This document shows positions 22,160-32,223 of a stretch of DNA of 64,000 nucleotides, piece by piece. Within the stretch, counting starts at the first letter, position 1. Each line of letters starts with the position of its first letter. This stretch comes from Paracamarosporium sp. OC-R06-R3 (Eukaryota; Ascomycota; Dothideomycetes; Pleosporales; Didymosphaeriaceae). The translations under genes were made by a program, and so were the position numbers. The notes under the pieces are model-generated. The model worked only from the letters and a program-made list of their open reading frames with translations. It did no database searches and had not been told where the DNA came from. The stretch is taken from NCBI GenBank assembly GCA_019828545.1, contig JACVRA010000247.1:4831-68830 (forward strand), written 5' to 3'.

Positions 22160-23577
22160 GTTGGAGACAAAGCTCTTGAGTTTCTAGTAGATGGAAAGAC
22201 AGGGGTACGCAGAGAAACCTGCGCTGTAGACCTGGGATCTAAGAACGGTCTTATACCTTGCTTAATCTTCCTTTACCAGACTCCTGGGCAAAGATAAGCT
22301 AAAGACCGCACTTGATTAGACTCCTTGAGGATGAAAAATTTGCTCCACATGCGCTGGCGGCAACGACGGCGAGCATTGCCTTCCAAGTAGCCTGGGCACG
22401 GGTCTTGGCTGGGTTGAGCAGGATTGTATGCAATCCATTGGCGCGGACTAACCATGTCTGCCATGGCGGGTCTGGGGAACCAATTATCATTACCAAATCG
22501 GTCTGGGGACGACAGGGAGGCGATGCGGGGGAAAAGTGACGCCGCAGCTGTCGTTTACAGTCGGCTTTGATGTTGGCTCGTCGTGATGAGGCGTTCGAGA
22601 GTTTGAGTAGAGCGTCCGATGCTGCTCCGGTTCGCTAGCGCAGGGTCCATGGTGAATGTGAGCCGAAGGAAGCCGAGGTGGCTTGAGGCTCTTCAGTCGG
22701 GCCTATCCGCCTCCGCATTCTAAAGCGTTCTTAGAAGATGGACTAGACATGCAAGGCACGCGCCAAATATCCACAGGTTGATGATAAGGATCGACTGACA
22801 CGGTGGTGACATGGTGTTGAGCTTTTACAAATGCACCAGATAAGAGCTCGATGCGGTTAGAGTGCCATGCCATATTCGCGCATCAATCGCCAGCAATGAG
22901 ATAATGCTCGGAGACCGCGCAACAACCCACGACCAAGTCGACTGACTTCGGCCACTCTCCACGGTCACTCCCCGACAAGACTAGCGATGCCTATCTAGTT
23001 GCCTTTTTCGTCAAGCTGAAGCCAGATCAGACGCAACTGTCTTACTGTCTTGCTCCCCGCCCCTCCCCCCTCCAAATATATCCACTCCACGGACCTCAGC
23101 GCCTTCCGTCCCATCATCAATCATCACTTCTAATGTGACCCCTCAGCACACGCCAAACCTCGTTACAAGAGCCTCAATCGAGACACGCGAAGGATCTCGC
23201 CCAAAGCGGTCTCCCGCCCCCACCAGCCACGCCATCGGACTTAATAAGCACACTGCACCACCTCACTCGTCCACCGTGACCACGCTACGCCGAAGAAGTC
23301 CCTCCATGAATTCATCTCGCGTTCTCGAATCTCCGCATAAGACAATCGTCCTAACGGCCTCGGGTGAGCGCCTCCCTTGAGCCTGGTCGAGGAACCGCTG
23401 CTAAAAATAAGCAGTGATCAGCGAACCTGGCAGTAGCGAGAAGAAATAGTGTGCGAGACATGATGTCTATCCTCGTCCGGGTATATAAAGCACCATGTAC
23501 ATCCGCAGTACAGATCGACAGGTCGCTTCTGCGAGGAATCCATCCAAATCGACTTGCTTGAGACGAAACGGACAAAA
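22160..23577. other. Divergent intergenic region between permease and hydrolase
   Basis: About 1.4 kb holding the promoters of both genes. ORFs here are short, basic and without domains. A pyrimidine-rich stretch lies near 23055-23090. No mobile element recognised. Confidence 0.45.
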
Positions 23578-24692
23578 ATGGTCTCCACCGATCTGATCAA
23601 CGCCGTGCTGCAGCAAGCAGTCCGCGTCGCTACGCACTCCTGGGAATACGGCACCGTCGCTGAGGCCCTCCTCGAATGGAACGATCCCAAGCTCTCCATC
23701 TGGAATAATCCCTTCCCAGGCGGCCAAATTCCTACCTTGAATGTCGACGACGTGAGCGCCCTGACCTACATCAAGCCGCACATCCGCACGGACAACATAA
23801 CGCTGGTAGACGGAGATGGTACGTATCCCACACCCATCACCAAACCCCAAACTAACTTTCCATCCACACAGGTTCCGCAGGTGACCCCGCCGCAGAAGGC
23901 ATCCCCGCTTTGCTGATCGGAAAATCCGACCCCGCCTACTGGGACGCGGCCCTCCGCCAACAGGAGCACCTGACGACGGCGGTCCCCCGCTGGCCCAACG
24001 GCGCGATCTCGCACCGCGAGCGCGTCGCCGAGCTCTGGGCCGACTTCGTCTACATGGTTCCCCCCTTCCTCGCCTACACCGCCGTCGCAACCTCCAACCT
24101 TACGCTCCTCAAGGAATCCGCTGCGCAGACGAAACTCTACCGCGATGTGCTGATCCAGCCGGCCGGCGTATGGATGCACATCACGGGGCCGGAGGTGCAA
24201 GACTACGAGCTGTGGAGCACGGGGAACGGGTGGGCAGCCGCAGGGATGGCGCGCGTGCTCGCCACGCTGAAGAAGTCTGCGTACGCGGGGCAGACGGGCG
24301 CCGAGCAGGCGGAGCTCTCAGGCCTGATTAAAGAGATTCTGGACGGTGTGATTGCGCTTGATACGGATTCGTCTGGGCTACTGCGCAACTATCTCAATCA
24401 GACGTCGTGGTTTGGCGAGATTTCCGGCACGAGTATACTTGCTGCTACGGCATTGAGGGTTGCGGTGTTGGAGCCGGAGACCTTCGGGGAGAAGTATACT
24501 AAGTGGGCGGTTAAGAAGATGGGTGTTGTGGATGGGCATATTAGTACGGAGGGGGATGATAAGGGGATTGTGACGCCGGCGGTGAATCCGTTGAATTGGT
24601 GGGATGAGACGCCGTATACGACTGGGAGTCCTGAGGGGCAGAGCTTCGTCGTGCTGCTGCATGCTGCGTATCGGGATTGGAAGAAGAAGTAG
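23578..24692 (+). CDS. GH105/GH88-like six-hairpin glycosidase, 353 aa
   Basis: Two exons, 23578-23818 and 23872-24692, with a 53 nt intron (GTACGT..CACAG, CTAAC branch). The ATG at 23578 is chosen because the conserved ATHSWEYGTVAEALLEW segment follows it closely; an upstream TTG would only add a few residues. Family landmarks are SHRERVAELWADFVYMVPPFLAYTA, where the WAD aspartate corresponds to the catalytic position of unsaturated glucuronyl/rhamnogalacturonyl hydrolases, then STGNGWAAAGMARVL, WFGEISGTSILA and the C-terminal SPEGQSFVVLLHAAYRDW. No signal peptide is seen, so the enzyme may be intracellular or act on imported oligosaccharides. The likely substrate class is unsaturated pectin- or GAG-type disaccharides, by family inference only. 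Confidence 0.87.
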
Positions 24693-25862
24693 GATGTGGC
24701 CGTTAGGTACCTATTGACTGCTTATTAGTTCGCGCTAGTGGATAGATGGCTGGTATCAAAGATATACTACTTAACATCCCTCTCTAGGTTACCGAACATC
24801 TCCTGTGACCGGACAAACTATTGGTACTTTGACTTTCAGTAACTGGAAAACCTATGCGCACAACGAATATTACTATAATTCTATAAAATTAGTCTGTTAT
24901 AGCTAATGCCGGATATCTATGATCTGCTCTTCCCTATAGATCGCCTCCGAGCCTAATTTATACAGCGCCTTCTTTTATAACGTGATAGACTTCACTTCCT
25001 ATAGCGCCAACTTTAAGCCTTTGTTGCTCTGAATTCTGGTAGAATAGTATTATCTTAGCCTTAAAACCTCCCACTGAGGCTCAGAAGTCATTACTAGCCT
25101 TGTGCGCGCTATCGCAAGCAAATTTATCTAGCTGATTAGTGCTTTCTTTGTCGGCGCTATTATATTTCTAGTCAGTGTGGAAAGCTTTCTGTGTACTATG
25201 TAAGTATAGTATCTTATTGCAAAACCCGTTCATAAGGTGGCACATCTTAAACCACTTAAATTTCTAGCCACGATCTCTTCGCCACATTTTCAACCTTAGA
25301 ATCACGTGCTGTGCTGACATAGCACTTATCTAGTTGTTTTCGTTTTCCTGCAAAGCCAGCCTTGCCCACACACTTCCACGTATTGGAGACGAAGCTCGAC
25401 GATCGAGCGGACTCAAACAGGCGTTAATCGACCCGAACCAGAGGAAGGCTCTGTTACTCCCAAATCATCCACTTCACCGTACGGATCGACGAGCCCGTCG
25501 CAACGTCGCTCGAACCTGCCTCCCGGCACAACGTCGACCAGCTTTGCTATTGACAGCCGAACATATCGGAAGGCATAAGTTCATTCCCAGAAAGTTGAAG
25601 AAACAGTGGTCGTTGGTCAGAAACTCGCGTTTGCTTGATTGGGACTACTCCCCGATATGGCTGTTTGTTGTCGCTTTCGTCGTATGTGGCACAGTCGGCA
25701 TGCCACTAATTTTGGAAAGTATAGACTAAGTTAATAGGTTATCTCCGCAAATTTTTCGTTACCCAAAGTGGCTCTAGGTCATCGAGTGGCTCCTTGATTT
25801 TACCGTCCGTTTCTATACCTTTCCTTTGCTCCCCACCTTCCACACGATCTTCTACTCCGTCC
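24693..25862. other. AT-rich, gene-free stretch (possible RIP-degraded remnant)
   Basis: Between about 24830 and 25250 the sequence is visibly AT- and TA-rich with stops in every frame, unlike both neighbours. One ORF at about 25334-25729 has no ATG near its start and no domain, although its C-terminal end is hydrophobic. The compositional shift suggests an old repeat decayed by RIP-like C-to-T change; no terminal repeats or transposase fragments were recognised. Confidence 0.5.
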
Positions 25863-27926
25863 ATGAGCATAGCCCCTTCATTCTCTAGCATACTCCCACA
25901 CCAACAGTCACGCCATGTTGTTCACGGGCGACGCACTCCGCTTTCAGCCGGTGTTACAGCCAGGCTCTTTACGTCTAGTGCTTGCAGTCGACTTGATCGT
26001 GGCATCACCTTGGGCGTTCCAGACGAGAATGGCTCTGCCGACAAAGTCAAACTCGCAATCAGAGAGGACAAATACACATATCAAAAACTTCAAGATGCAC
26101 AATCTTTTCGCTTGATGACACTTTTACCTGGTCAGGGGAAAGAACGTCTTCGGTGCGAACTCAAAGAAGCAAGCTATGGTACCGAGCAGTACTACGAATC
26201 GCTTCCTCGGATGATGGCGCTCATCTCAGGCGATGAGGAGAAAAGAATACATGTTAAAGATGCCAAGACAGGCAAGATTAAGCCTATTCATTCGGCGGCG
26301 GTGACCTTAGGTGATACCAAAATACCTGGCCCCCCACCATACGAGGCACTGTCATACGTTTGGGGAAGCCGTGAGCCGCCAGCATACATTACTTGTGATA
26401 ACAAAGAGCTTCGGATTACACAGAATCTGGCCCAAGCCCTGTATCAGCTTCGTCCAAAAGATAAGTCTCTTGTTTTATGGATCGACGGCATTTGTATAAA
26501 CCAAGATGACATTCATGAGCGAGCACAACAGGTCAAGCTCATGGGCCGGATCTTTCGTGGGGCCAGCACAGTTGTGATATGGCTAGGCGAGAAAGACGAA
26601 CACACAGAAGTGGCTTATGCGTTTCTTTCGTCTTGGATGAAGAAGGTCGTTCAGGTTTTGAAAGCTAGTGGGAAACTGGAAGAGGGTAAACCCACGACTA
26701 TCGACGAAAAATTGGTGGAGCCTTCGCTCGAAGAGTTCACAGCTCTTGACAGACTCTTCAACAGACCTTGGTTTTCTCGAGCTTGGACATATCAGGAGAG
26801 CTGGCTCTCTCGGAACAGCATCGTTCGATGTGGTGCATTCTCTATTCTTGGCGCAGAACTACTTGGGCCTCTTATTCAAATTCGGCAAAGCAGCGGCGCT
26901 TGTCAAAATGCCTGGACAATGTTCCGCCCGCGCTACCTCTCATCCAGTCCACCTTGTCTTTTCGATCTTTGCGTGCAGAGGCGCGCAGTCGGAGCCACCG
27001 ATCCTCGGGACCTTGTCTATTCGCTTCTCGAGGTGGCGAATGACGGCCGTTTCGTAGAGCCGGATTACTCCAAGTCTGTCGAAGAAGTGTATGCTTCGTT
27101 GGCACTACAGCATATTCTTAGCAAAGGCAATTTCGACATCCTTACCCACATTCCAAAATACATCTATCGAAGTGATGTCAATTTCCCGACCTGGGTCCCT
27201 GACTGGCGTACAGAGATGACTAGAATATCTGGTTTCACTTATCCAGGACGGCGAAAATACGATGCGACGGGCTCAGCTACCGCATCTGCGGAGCCATATG
27301 GAAACTGGAAGGTACGGCCAGCAATACGCGTGTCAGGTCTGCTTTTTGAAGGCATAACATCTCCACTGTGGAACCCAAAGCCGAACGAATGGCCCGGAGT
27401 TCTAACGCACCTGAAGGCGGAGCTTCGAAGTCTAGGGTTGCAAACAGAGGTCTACGAGCCAACGGCCGAGCCTTTTGACCATGCTTTGCTCCGAACTATA
27501 TTCGCGGACATGGCACCTAGAAGGCACGGAGAAAGACCAAGATGGTCCAGAGAATCATTCACCGCTTTCCTCCAGGAGAAGCCTCCTCTAAGTTTCTGGC
27601 GGGATGCGATCCAACATGAAAATAGTGTCTTCCAGCTCGCCTTTACCGAGTCCTGTGACATGGCACTTGTACCATTTGGATCCCAGGAAGGAGATATCAT
27701 TGGTCTCTTACTCGGAGCAGAAGTACCTGTTCTTCTTCGGCCATATGAGGATGGTTTCATATTCATTGGGGAGTGCTATGTTCATGGTTTGATGGATGGG
27801 GAAGGCTTAGCCCTTGCCAGAAAATGCGCAGATCCAAACTATGGCCACAGCAGCGACACATCTTGGCTTCAGCAGTTACATGAAAAGCCGCTGCCTTTCC
27901 ACGTGGACGAATTTGTTCTTTACTAG
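25863..27926 (+). CDS. HET-domain protein, 687 aa
   Basis: The frame is open from 25794, but that codon is TTG; the first ATG is at 25863. The HET domain begins near residue 158 with PPYEALSYVWG, continues through VLWIDGICINQDD (about 203-215), ERAQQVKLMGRIFRGASTVVIWLGE and LFNRPWFSRAWTYQE, and is followed by the usual GATDPRDLVYSLL block and a C-terminal part with no recognisable second domain. No intron is needed. Its N-terminal 150 residues are unusual for a HET protein: Ser/Pro-rich at first, then charged; they may be disordered or the true start may lie further in. Role in incompatibility is inferred from family only. It borders an AT-rich gap on each side. Confidence 0.9.
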   Translation: MSIAPSFSSILPHQQSRHVVHGRRTPLSAGVTARLFTSSACSRLDRGITLGVPDENGSADKVKLAIREDKYTYQKLQDAQSFRLMTLLPGQGKERLRCELKEASYGTEQYYESLPRMMALISGDEEKRIHVKDAKTGKIKPIHSAAVTLGDTKIPGPPPYEALSYVWGSREPPAYITCDNKELRITQNLAQALYQLRPKDKSLVLWIDGICINQDDIHERAQQVKLMGRIFRGASTVVIWLGEKDEHTEVAYAFLSSWMKKVVQVLKASGKLEEGKPTTIDEKLVEPSLEEFTALDRLFNRPWFSRAWTYQESWLSRNSIVRCGAFSILGAELLGPLIQIRQSSGACQNAWTMFRPRYLSSSPPCLFDLCVQRRAVGATDPRDLVYSLLEVANDGRFVEPDYSKSVEEVYASLALQHILSKGNFDILTHIPKYIYRSDVNFPTWVPDWRTEMTRISGFTYPGRRKYDATGSATASAEPYGNWKVRPAIRVSGLLFEGITSPLWNPKPNEWPGVLTHLKAELRSLGLQTEVYEPTAEPFDHALLRTIFADMAPRRHGERPRWSRESFTAFLQEKPPLSFWRDAIQHENSVFQLAFTESCDMALVPFGSQEGDIIGLLLGAEVPVLLRPYEDGFIFIGECYVHGLMDGEGLALARKCADPNYGHSSDTSWLQQLHEKPLPFHVDEFVLY

Positions 27927-28309
27927 TCGCCTGCGAATATACTACTTTGCCGCAAATCATCACCAGAGCATGGCCTTGGGTCTTGTAGAAAGGCTGATGG
28001 CGGTAATTATACAGGGAGGATTCGCCGAAGCCACTCTCGACGTTGTTAACGGAATAATAAACGGTATGGTTGGAAATACAGTAATTCTCTTATTACAAGC
28101 CAATTACTAGAGCGGAAATAGCTGGAATATATTTTTTTTACGGCTATAACGCAATAGATTCGCGATGGGAAAATTAACGTGTCTAAATGGTAGACTTATC
28201 CGGTTACACAGTGTGTCCGGTAACCTAGGGAGGGATGTTGATAGCTTTGACAAGTCTATAACGCCCGGATGTCTTTATCTCTTTCTGTCTTTCTTTCTTT
28301 CTTTCCTTC
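27927..28309. other. AT-rich spacer with a small inverted repeat
   Basis: AT-rich sequence without genes between the convergent HET and seven-TM genes. A GGTTAC / GTAACC inverted pair sits near 28202-28226. It ends in a CTTT microsatellite that touches the stop codon of the next gene. Confidence 0.5.
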
Positions 28310-28310
28310 C
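28281..28310. repeat. CTTT-type microsatellite
   Basis: About 30 bp of imperfect tetranucleotide CTTT repeats, directly adjacent to the stop codon of the minus-strand seven-TM gene and so within its 3' UTR (GAAA-rich in the transcript). Confidence 0.85.
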
Positions 28311-29756
28311 TATCTCAAGTCCTCCTCAAACCGACTCGGCGTCCTAGGCCTCCGCTCCCCCCCAGCAACAACGCCCAACTTAGGACTACTCGCCGGACTT
28401 GGCACCCCCAGCCTGTCCGGCGTCGGCAACGTACTTACGCTGACCATGCCGTCCTCAAACCTCGGGGTCCCCGCCGTCACCACCGCAACCTTCCCCTTCT
28501 CCACATCCAACAACCCCGAATTACTCCTGCTAGACCGGTAATTGTTTTTCCTGCCGAAGCGATCGACTTCTTTGTCTTTGTCGTCTTTTTCTTCCCAGAA
28601 GGACTCCCAGCCTGCGAAGACGGGCAGCGCGAGGAGCAGCACAGGGAGGAATTGCCCGAAGCCCCATTCTTGTTCGCTGCCGGACATGCGGACGGAGGGG
28701 TTGCCGAGGGCTTGCGTGTCGCTGAGCATGGTGCCGACCATGTAGACGCCTTGGGAGAATTAGCTTTGTGTGAAGATGGGGTGGTATGGGGAATTGGGTG
28801 CTAAGATTGGGTCGATGGAGCCACGAAAGGGTTTGACTAGGGATGAGAGATGAGTACGTACCGTAAATGGCATACACAGGCGTAATAACCCACAAGCGGA
28901 TCCCCGCGCCAATCTTCTTCGCCCACGCAAACTTCGTCCTGGGACTTCCCTCCGGCGTCTCAGGAAGCACGTACATGGCCAAGATGACAGCCGTATGGCC
29001 GCCTATCGCGCCAATGAGCAGCAACGCCCACTTCGTCTGGAACGCGCTCTTGAACTCCGGGCGCGTCCCCTGGTAGAAACATGCTAGATGCGAACTCAGA
29101 TCGAGCCCGGCGAGGTCGTACGTGTACGAGATGAAGCTCGTGTAGCCGAGTAGGCCGAGATTCCCCGCCATGAAGAAGATGCGCGGGAGATTCATCCATT
29201 TATTTTTCACGAAGTAGTTGCGCAGGGTGACGACGGTGAGGAGATGCGTCACGGTGGTTAGGAAAGCGAGCTCGGTCACGATTTGGAAGTGGTAGATGGA
29301 GAGCTCGCAGTGCTTGAGGATGGCGGTGAATTGGACGGCGAGGCCCGTCATGATCTGCGTATCTGCGAGCGCGAGGAGGTTCTTGCTAAGGACGCGCGAC
29401 CAGAAGGCTGGCGAGCGCCAGTAGGGGCCGCTCTCGTCGTGGGCATAGTCGCCTTTCTGGGAGGTAAAGGTGCGCCGGAAGAAAGTGATGATTTTGTCGT
29501 AGCGGTCGAGGAACAGGACTGAGAGGGTGACGAGGAAGGCCAGGCACGTCGTTGCGAGGAAACCTACGATGACCTGTGGATGGTTAGCTTTCACCGTCGT
29601 TATAGCGTACTCCAGGATACACGTTGAAGTGACCCGTCAACCAGATCCCAGCAAGATAATACTTACACCCACGCCAGCGATATCCGGGTTGGCCTCCACA
29701 ACCTGGTCTCTCGCCGTACAATCGAACTTGTACCCAGCACACGTAAAGACGCCCAT
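28310..29756 (-). CDS. Seven-TM fungal integral membrane protein, 413 aa
   Basis: Three exons, 29756-29667, 29573-28862 and 28749-28310 (introns 93 and 112 nt, with GTAAGT..CACAG and GTACGT..CCAAG). The N-terminal extracellular-looking stretch has two Cys (FTCAGYKFDCTARDQ) and a QVVEANPDIAGVGV block running into TM1 (VIVGFLATTCLAFLVTLSVLFL). About six more hydrophobic helices follow, including LSIYHFQIVTELAFLTTVTH and WALLLIGAIGGHTAVILAMY, and the last is followed by an acidic/basic cytosolic tail rich in Ser and Pro. It belongs to a widespread uncharacterised ascomycete family with receptor-like topology; no ligand or activity is known to me. The AAG acceptor of intron 2 is less common but restores frame and conserved sequence. 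Confidence 0.82.
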
Positions 29757-30632
29757 CGCGCAACGCAACACAGCACAGAGCCTCGCAAAGCCAGAACCAA
29801 AACCAAAACCAAAACCTTCACCACGCCTCAGCAGCGCCGCCCGAATATTTATTCTGCCAGCTTCCCACCCGCACGGGTCTTGCGCCGCCCCCAACACAGC
29901 CTTCGCGCGAGATAGACTGGGGGCTGGATTCGGTGGTTGCTGACACCCGTTTGCCTGTTCGGGGTGGCTGAGCGGGCATTAGCGACGTGCATTGCAGACA
30001 GCGTGGGTCGTGGACGTACAAACGGTCCCTGTTGCACGTGGTGGGTAAAAATAGCGAGTGCTTGTAATGTACGATGTGGCGTGCGGTGAGAGTTTTGCTG
30101 CGAAGTGGGTCTTCTGGAGACACTGGACGAAGTATACACAAGTAGGCTGTAAAGAGGCAATGGGAAGGTGCTGGAGAGCATTGGCTGCGTTTGGGTATTG
30201 CACGTCCCAGATAACACACGGAACGGAATGCGTCTGTGACGACGTCTGTTTCTTTCATTCACATGGCTGTAAGGGTTGGACACATTGTTGAGACGTTTGC
30301 TGCAGCTTTGTTTTGTGTGGGGGCTGGTTCGTCCATGTACATGCTGCATGCAGCACCTCCTGCAGCTTGCTCGTCACAAACGCAGCGGCGACCGAACAAG
30401 GCGTGGCAGTATAATCAATAATATTAACATTATGTATTGTTCGATGCTATGAGGCTAATGATAGATCGTCTAAGAGTCTATAGTGCGCGGTCAACAGGTT
30501 GCGCGAATATAAACAAGAAGCAAAGCGGGTCGTCTCTAATCTACAGTGTAGAAAGAATAGTCGTTCAGGGTGTCGGTGTGTCAGTGTATCGTTGGGTCAT
30601 GCCTGTAGTGGTGGGGGGTTCCCACGCATTAC
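29757..30632. other. Upstream region of the seven-TM gene
   Basis: About 880 bp containing the seven-TM gene's promoter/leader and the 3' flank of the EPT1-like gene. Several ORFs exist but lack domains. A CCAAAA-type hexanucleotide repeat lies in the leader at 29794-29816. Confidence 0.45.
29794..29816. repeat. Short CCAAAA repeat in a leader region
   Basis: About four tandem AACCAA-type hexamers, roughly 40-60 bp upstream of the seven-TM start codon (TTTTGG repeats in the transcript sense). Confidence 0.75.
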
Positions 30633-32223
30633 TTAATCCAGGCGGCCTTTGTCAGGGCGGAAGCCATTCGCAGCCCCGTTCGAGCTAACCTTTTCGTTCG
30701 GTCCCCGATTAGGGATGGTAAGGCAGTTAATGCCCAGGAAGTTGCAAATGCTTGTGATAACAAGGTGTGCCCACTTGCCGTACACCACGGCGGCGAACAC
30801 GAAGTAACCCCTCAGGTACCACAGCTCCGTACTCGCCGAGATGGGGCCAAAAGTCGTGCCCGTAATGGTAAAGTACGGGTGGTTCACCAACAGCGCACCG
30901 CCGATCATTGGTGCAAGCATGACAGTCCAGTACGGGAAGGGTTGGCGAGTGAGATGCGCAAGAATGATCTTCGTCGTCATGCGCCCGAAGACGAGGGACA
31001 TGGTGAGACAGTATAGTACAAGGTGGTTGTCTTTGAGGATAAACGAGTACGGCGAGCCGAGCCAGGCCATGGTGGCTGCGCAGAAGATGACCAGCGGGGT
31101 CCATTCCCAGAGGATGGGTAGGACAGGAAGCTTCTGTGCGCGGCGGGCGCGTGCGACGTTGATGACGCAAGCGGGAAGGTGGGCGACGAAGAATGTGACC
31201 AGGATCATGGGTATCCAGAGATCCCGGAAGGTTATGTCGTCCAGATACTCAGCGAAACTCGGGAAATATGTGACGAGGGGTGTTGACCATATCTGAGGCC
31301 CAAAGTAACCAGACATGCACATGAAGGTGCATGCAAGGATGAGGCCCTCTACGGGATGTTATTATGTGATCTGCAAGAAAGGGAATGGAAGTCTATACCT
31401 GTAGGGCCATTGAAGTAGCCGAGATAGAGGGTGTGAGTGTGGTATGTCTCCCAGGTGGAGAAGAACATGGGCAATACCGGCACAAGCGCAGTGAATGCAC
31501 CGATCTTGCCGCTTCCATATCCAACAGCTGCTGTCTCTAGCAAACTTGCCAACGTGCAGTTCAGCGAATCAATGCCGTGACTGCATGCCATCAGTTATGC
31601 GGTTGTTGCGTTGGGCTGGACTTCACGTACTCGAATAGTTCGCCAAGTGGGCTCGACGTGCCGGTGCGACGCGCCTGTTTACCGTCTACGTTGTCCATGG
31701 TGGAATACCTTAACAACTGTTAGCGCAGCCGCAAGAACGAAGCGTCGGCCAGACTTACATCCACAAGCCAAATGCGAAGCTGTAGTAAACCCATGATGGC
31801 GCCTGTCAAGCAGTCTTCAATCAGCCCATGTCCCCCTATGTTTTCACGCGCTGCTCACCGGGCCGACCAGATCCGGCACATAAACCTCCAGCAGCGCTAT
31901 GTTCCCTAATATGAAGAAGAAACCAAGCAACGTGACGAGGTTCGGCGCGAGCCACATGGGCAGGAGCTCTACGAAGCCATTCCACTATACAGTGTCAGCC
32001 GTGGTTGCGATGCGGCTCGTCCCGGACGCGTGCGTACGTAGTGCTTCAGGATGTAGCGCGAAATAAAGGACTTGTCGACGCTCGAGTACTTGTAGCTTTT
32101 GAGATGCTGCAGCGCGTCTTCGGAGACGCATTCATGCTTCGCAGTCTCTGCCAGACATTAGCAAACTTTTCGTGCGCGCAGTCGCCTCCTGGCCATGGCG
32201 GACGCACCTTTGCTCGGCGGCAT
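30633..32223 (-). CDS. EPT1: Choline/ethanolamine phosphotransferase (CPT1/EPT1 family), 423 aa
   Basis: Seven exons: 32223-32208, 32147-32038, 31984-31859, 31802-31759, 31708-31631, 31580-31399 and 31348-30633; six introns of 50-60 nt, all GT..AG and in consistent phase. Exon 1 codes only five residues plus one base. The CDP-alcohol phosphatidyltransferase signature DG-x2-AR-x8-G-x3-D-x3-D is complete at residues 107-129 (DG at 107-108, AR at 111-112, G121, D125, D129); the aspartates bind the metal and CDP-alcohol. Eight or so TM helices follow. The enzyme joins diacylglycerol to CDP-choline or CDP-ethanolamine in the last Kennedy-pathway step at the ER/Golgi membrane. Whether it prefers choline or ethanolamine cannot be decided here. 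Confidence 0.93.

Noticed and set aside
23467..24090. 207-codon minus-strand ORF opposite the GH105-like gene
   Set aside because: Arg/Gly-rich composition and complete overlap with the conserved hydrolase exons.
25334..25729. 131-codon ORF ending in a hydrophobic stretch
   Set aside because: No ATG near its start, no domain, and it lies at the edge of an AT-rich gap.
29818..30349. Minus-strand ORFs of 146-166 codons upstream of the seven-TM gene
   Set aside because: Overlap each other in different frames, His/Arg/Ser-rich, no domain; more likely leader and promoter DNA.
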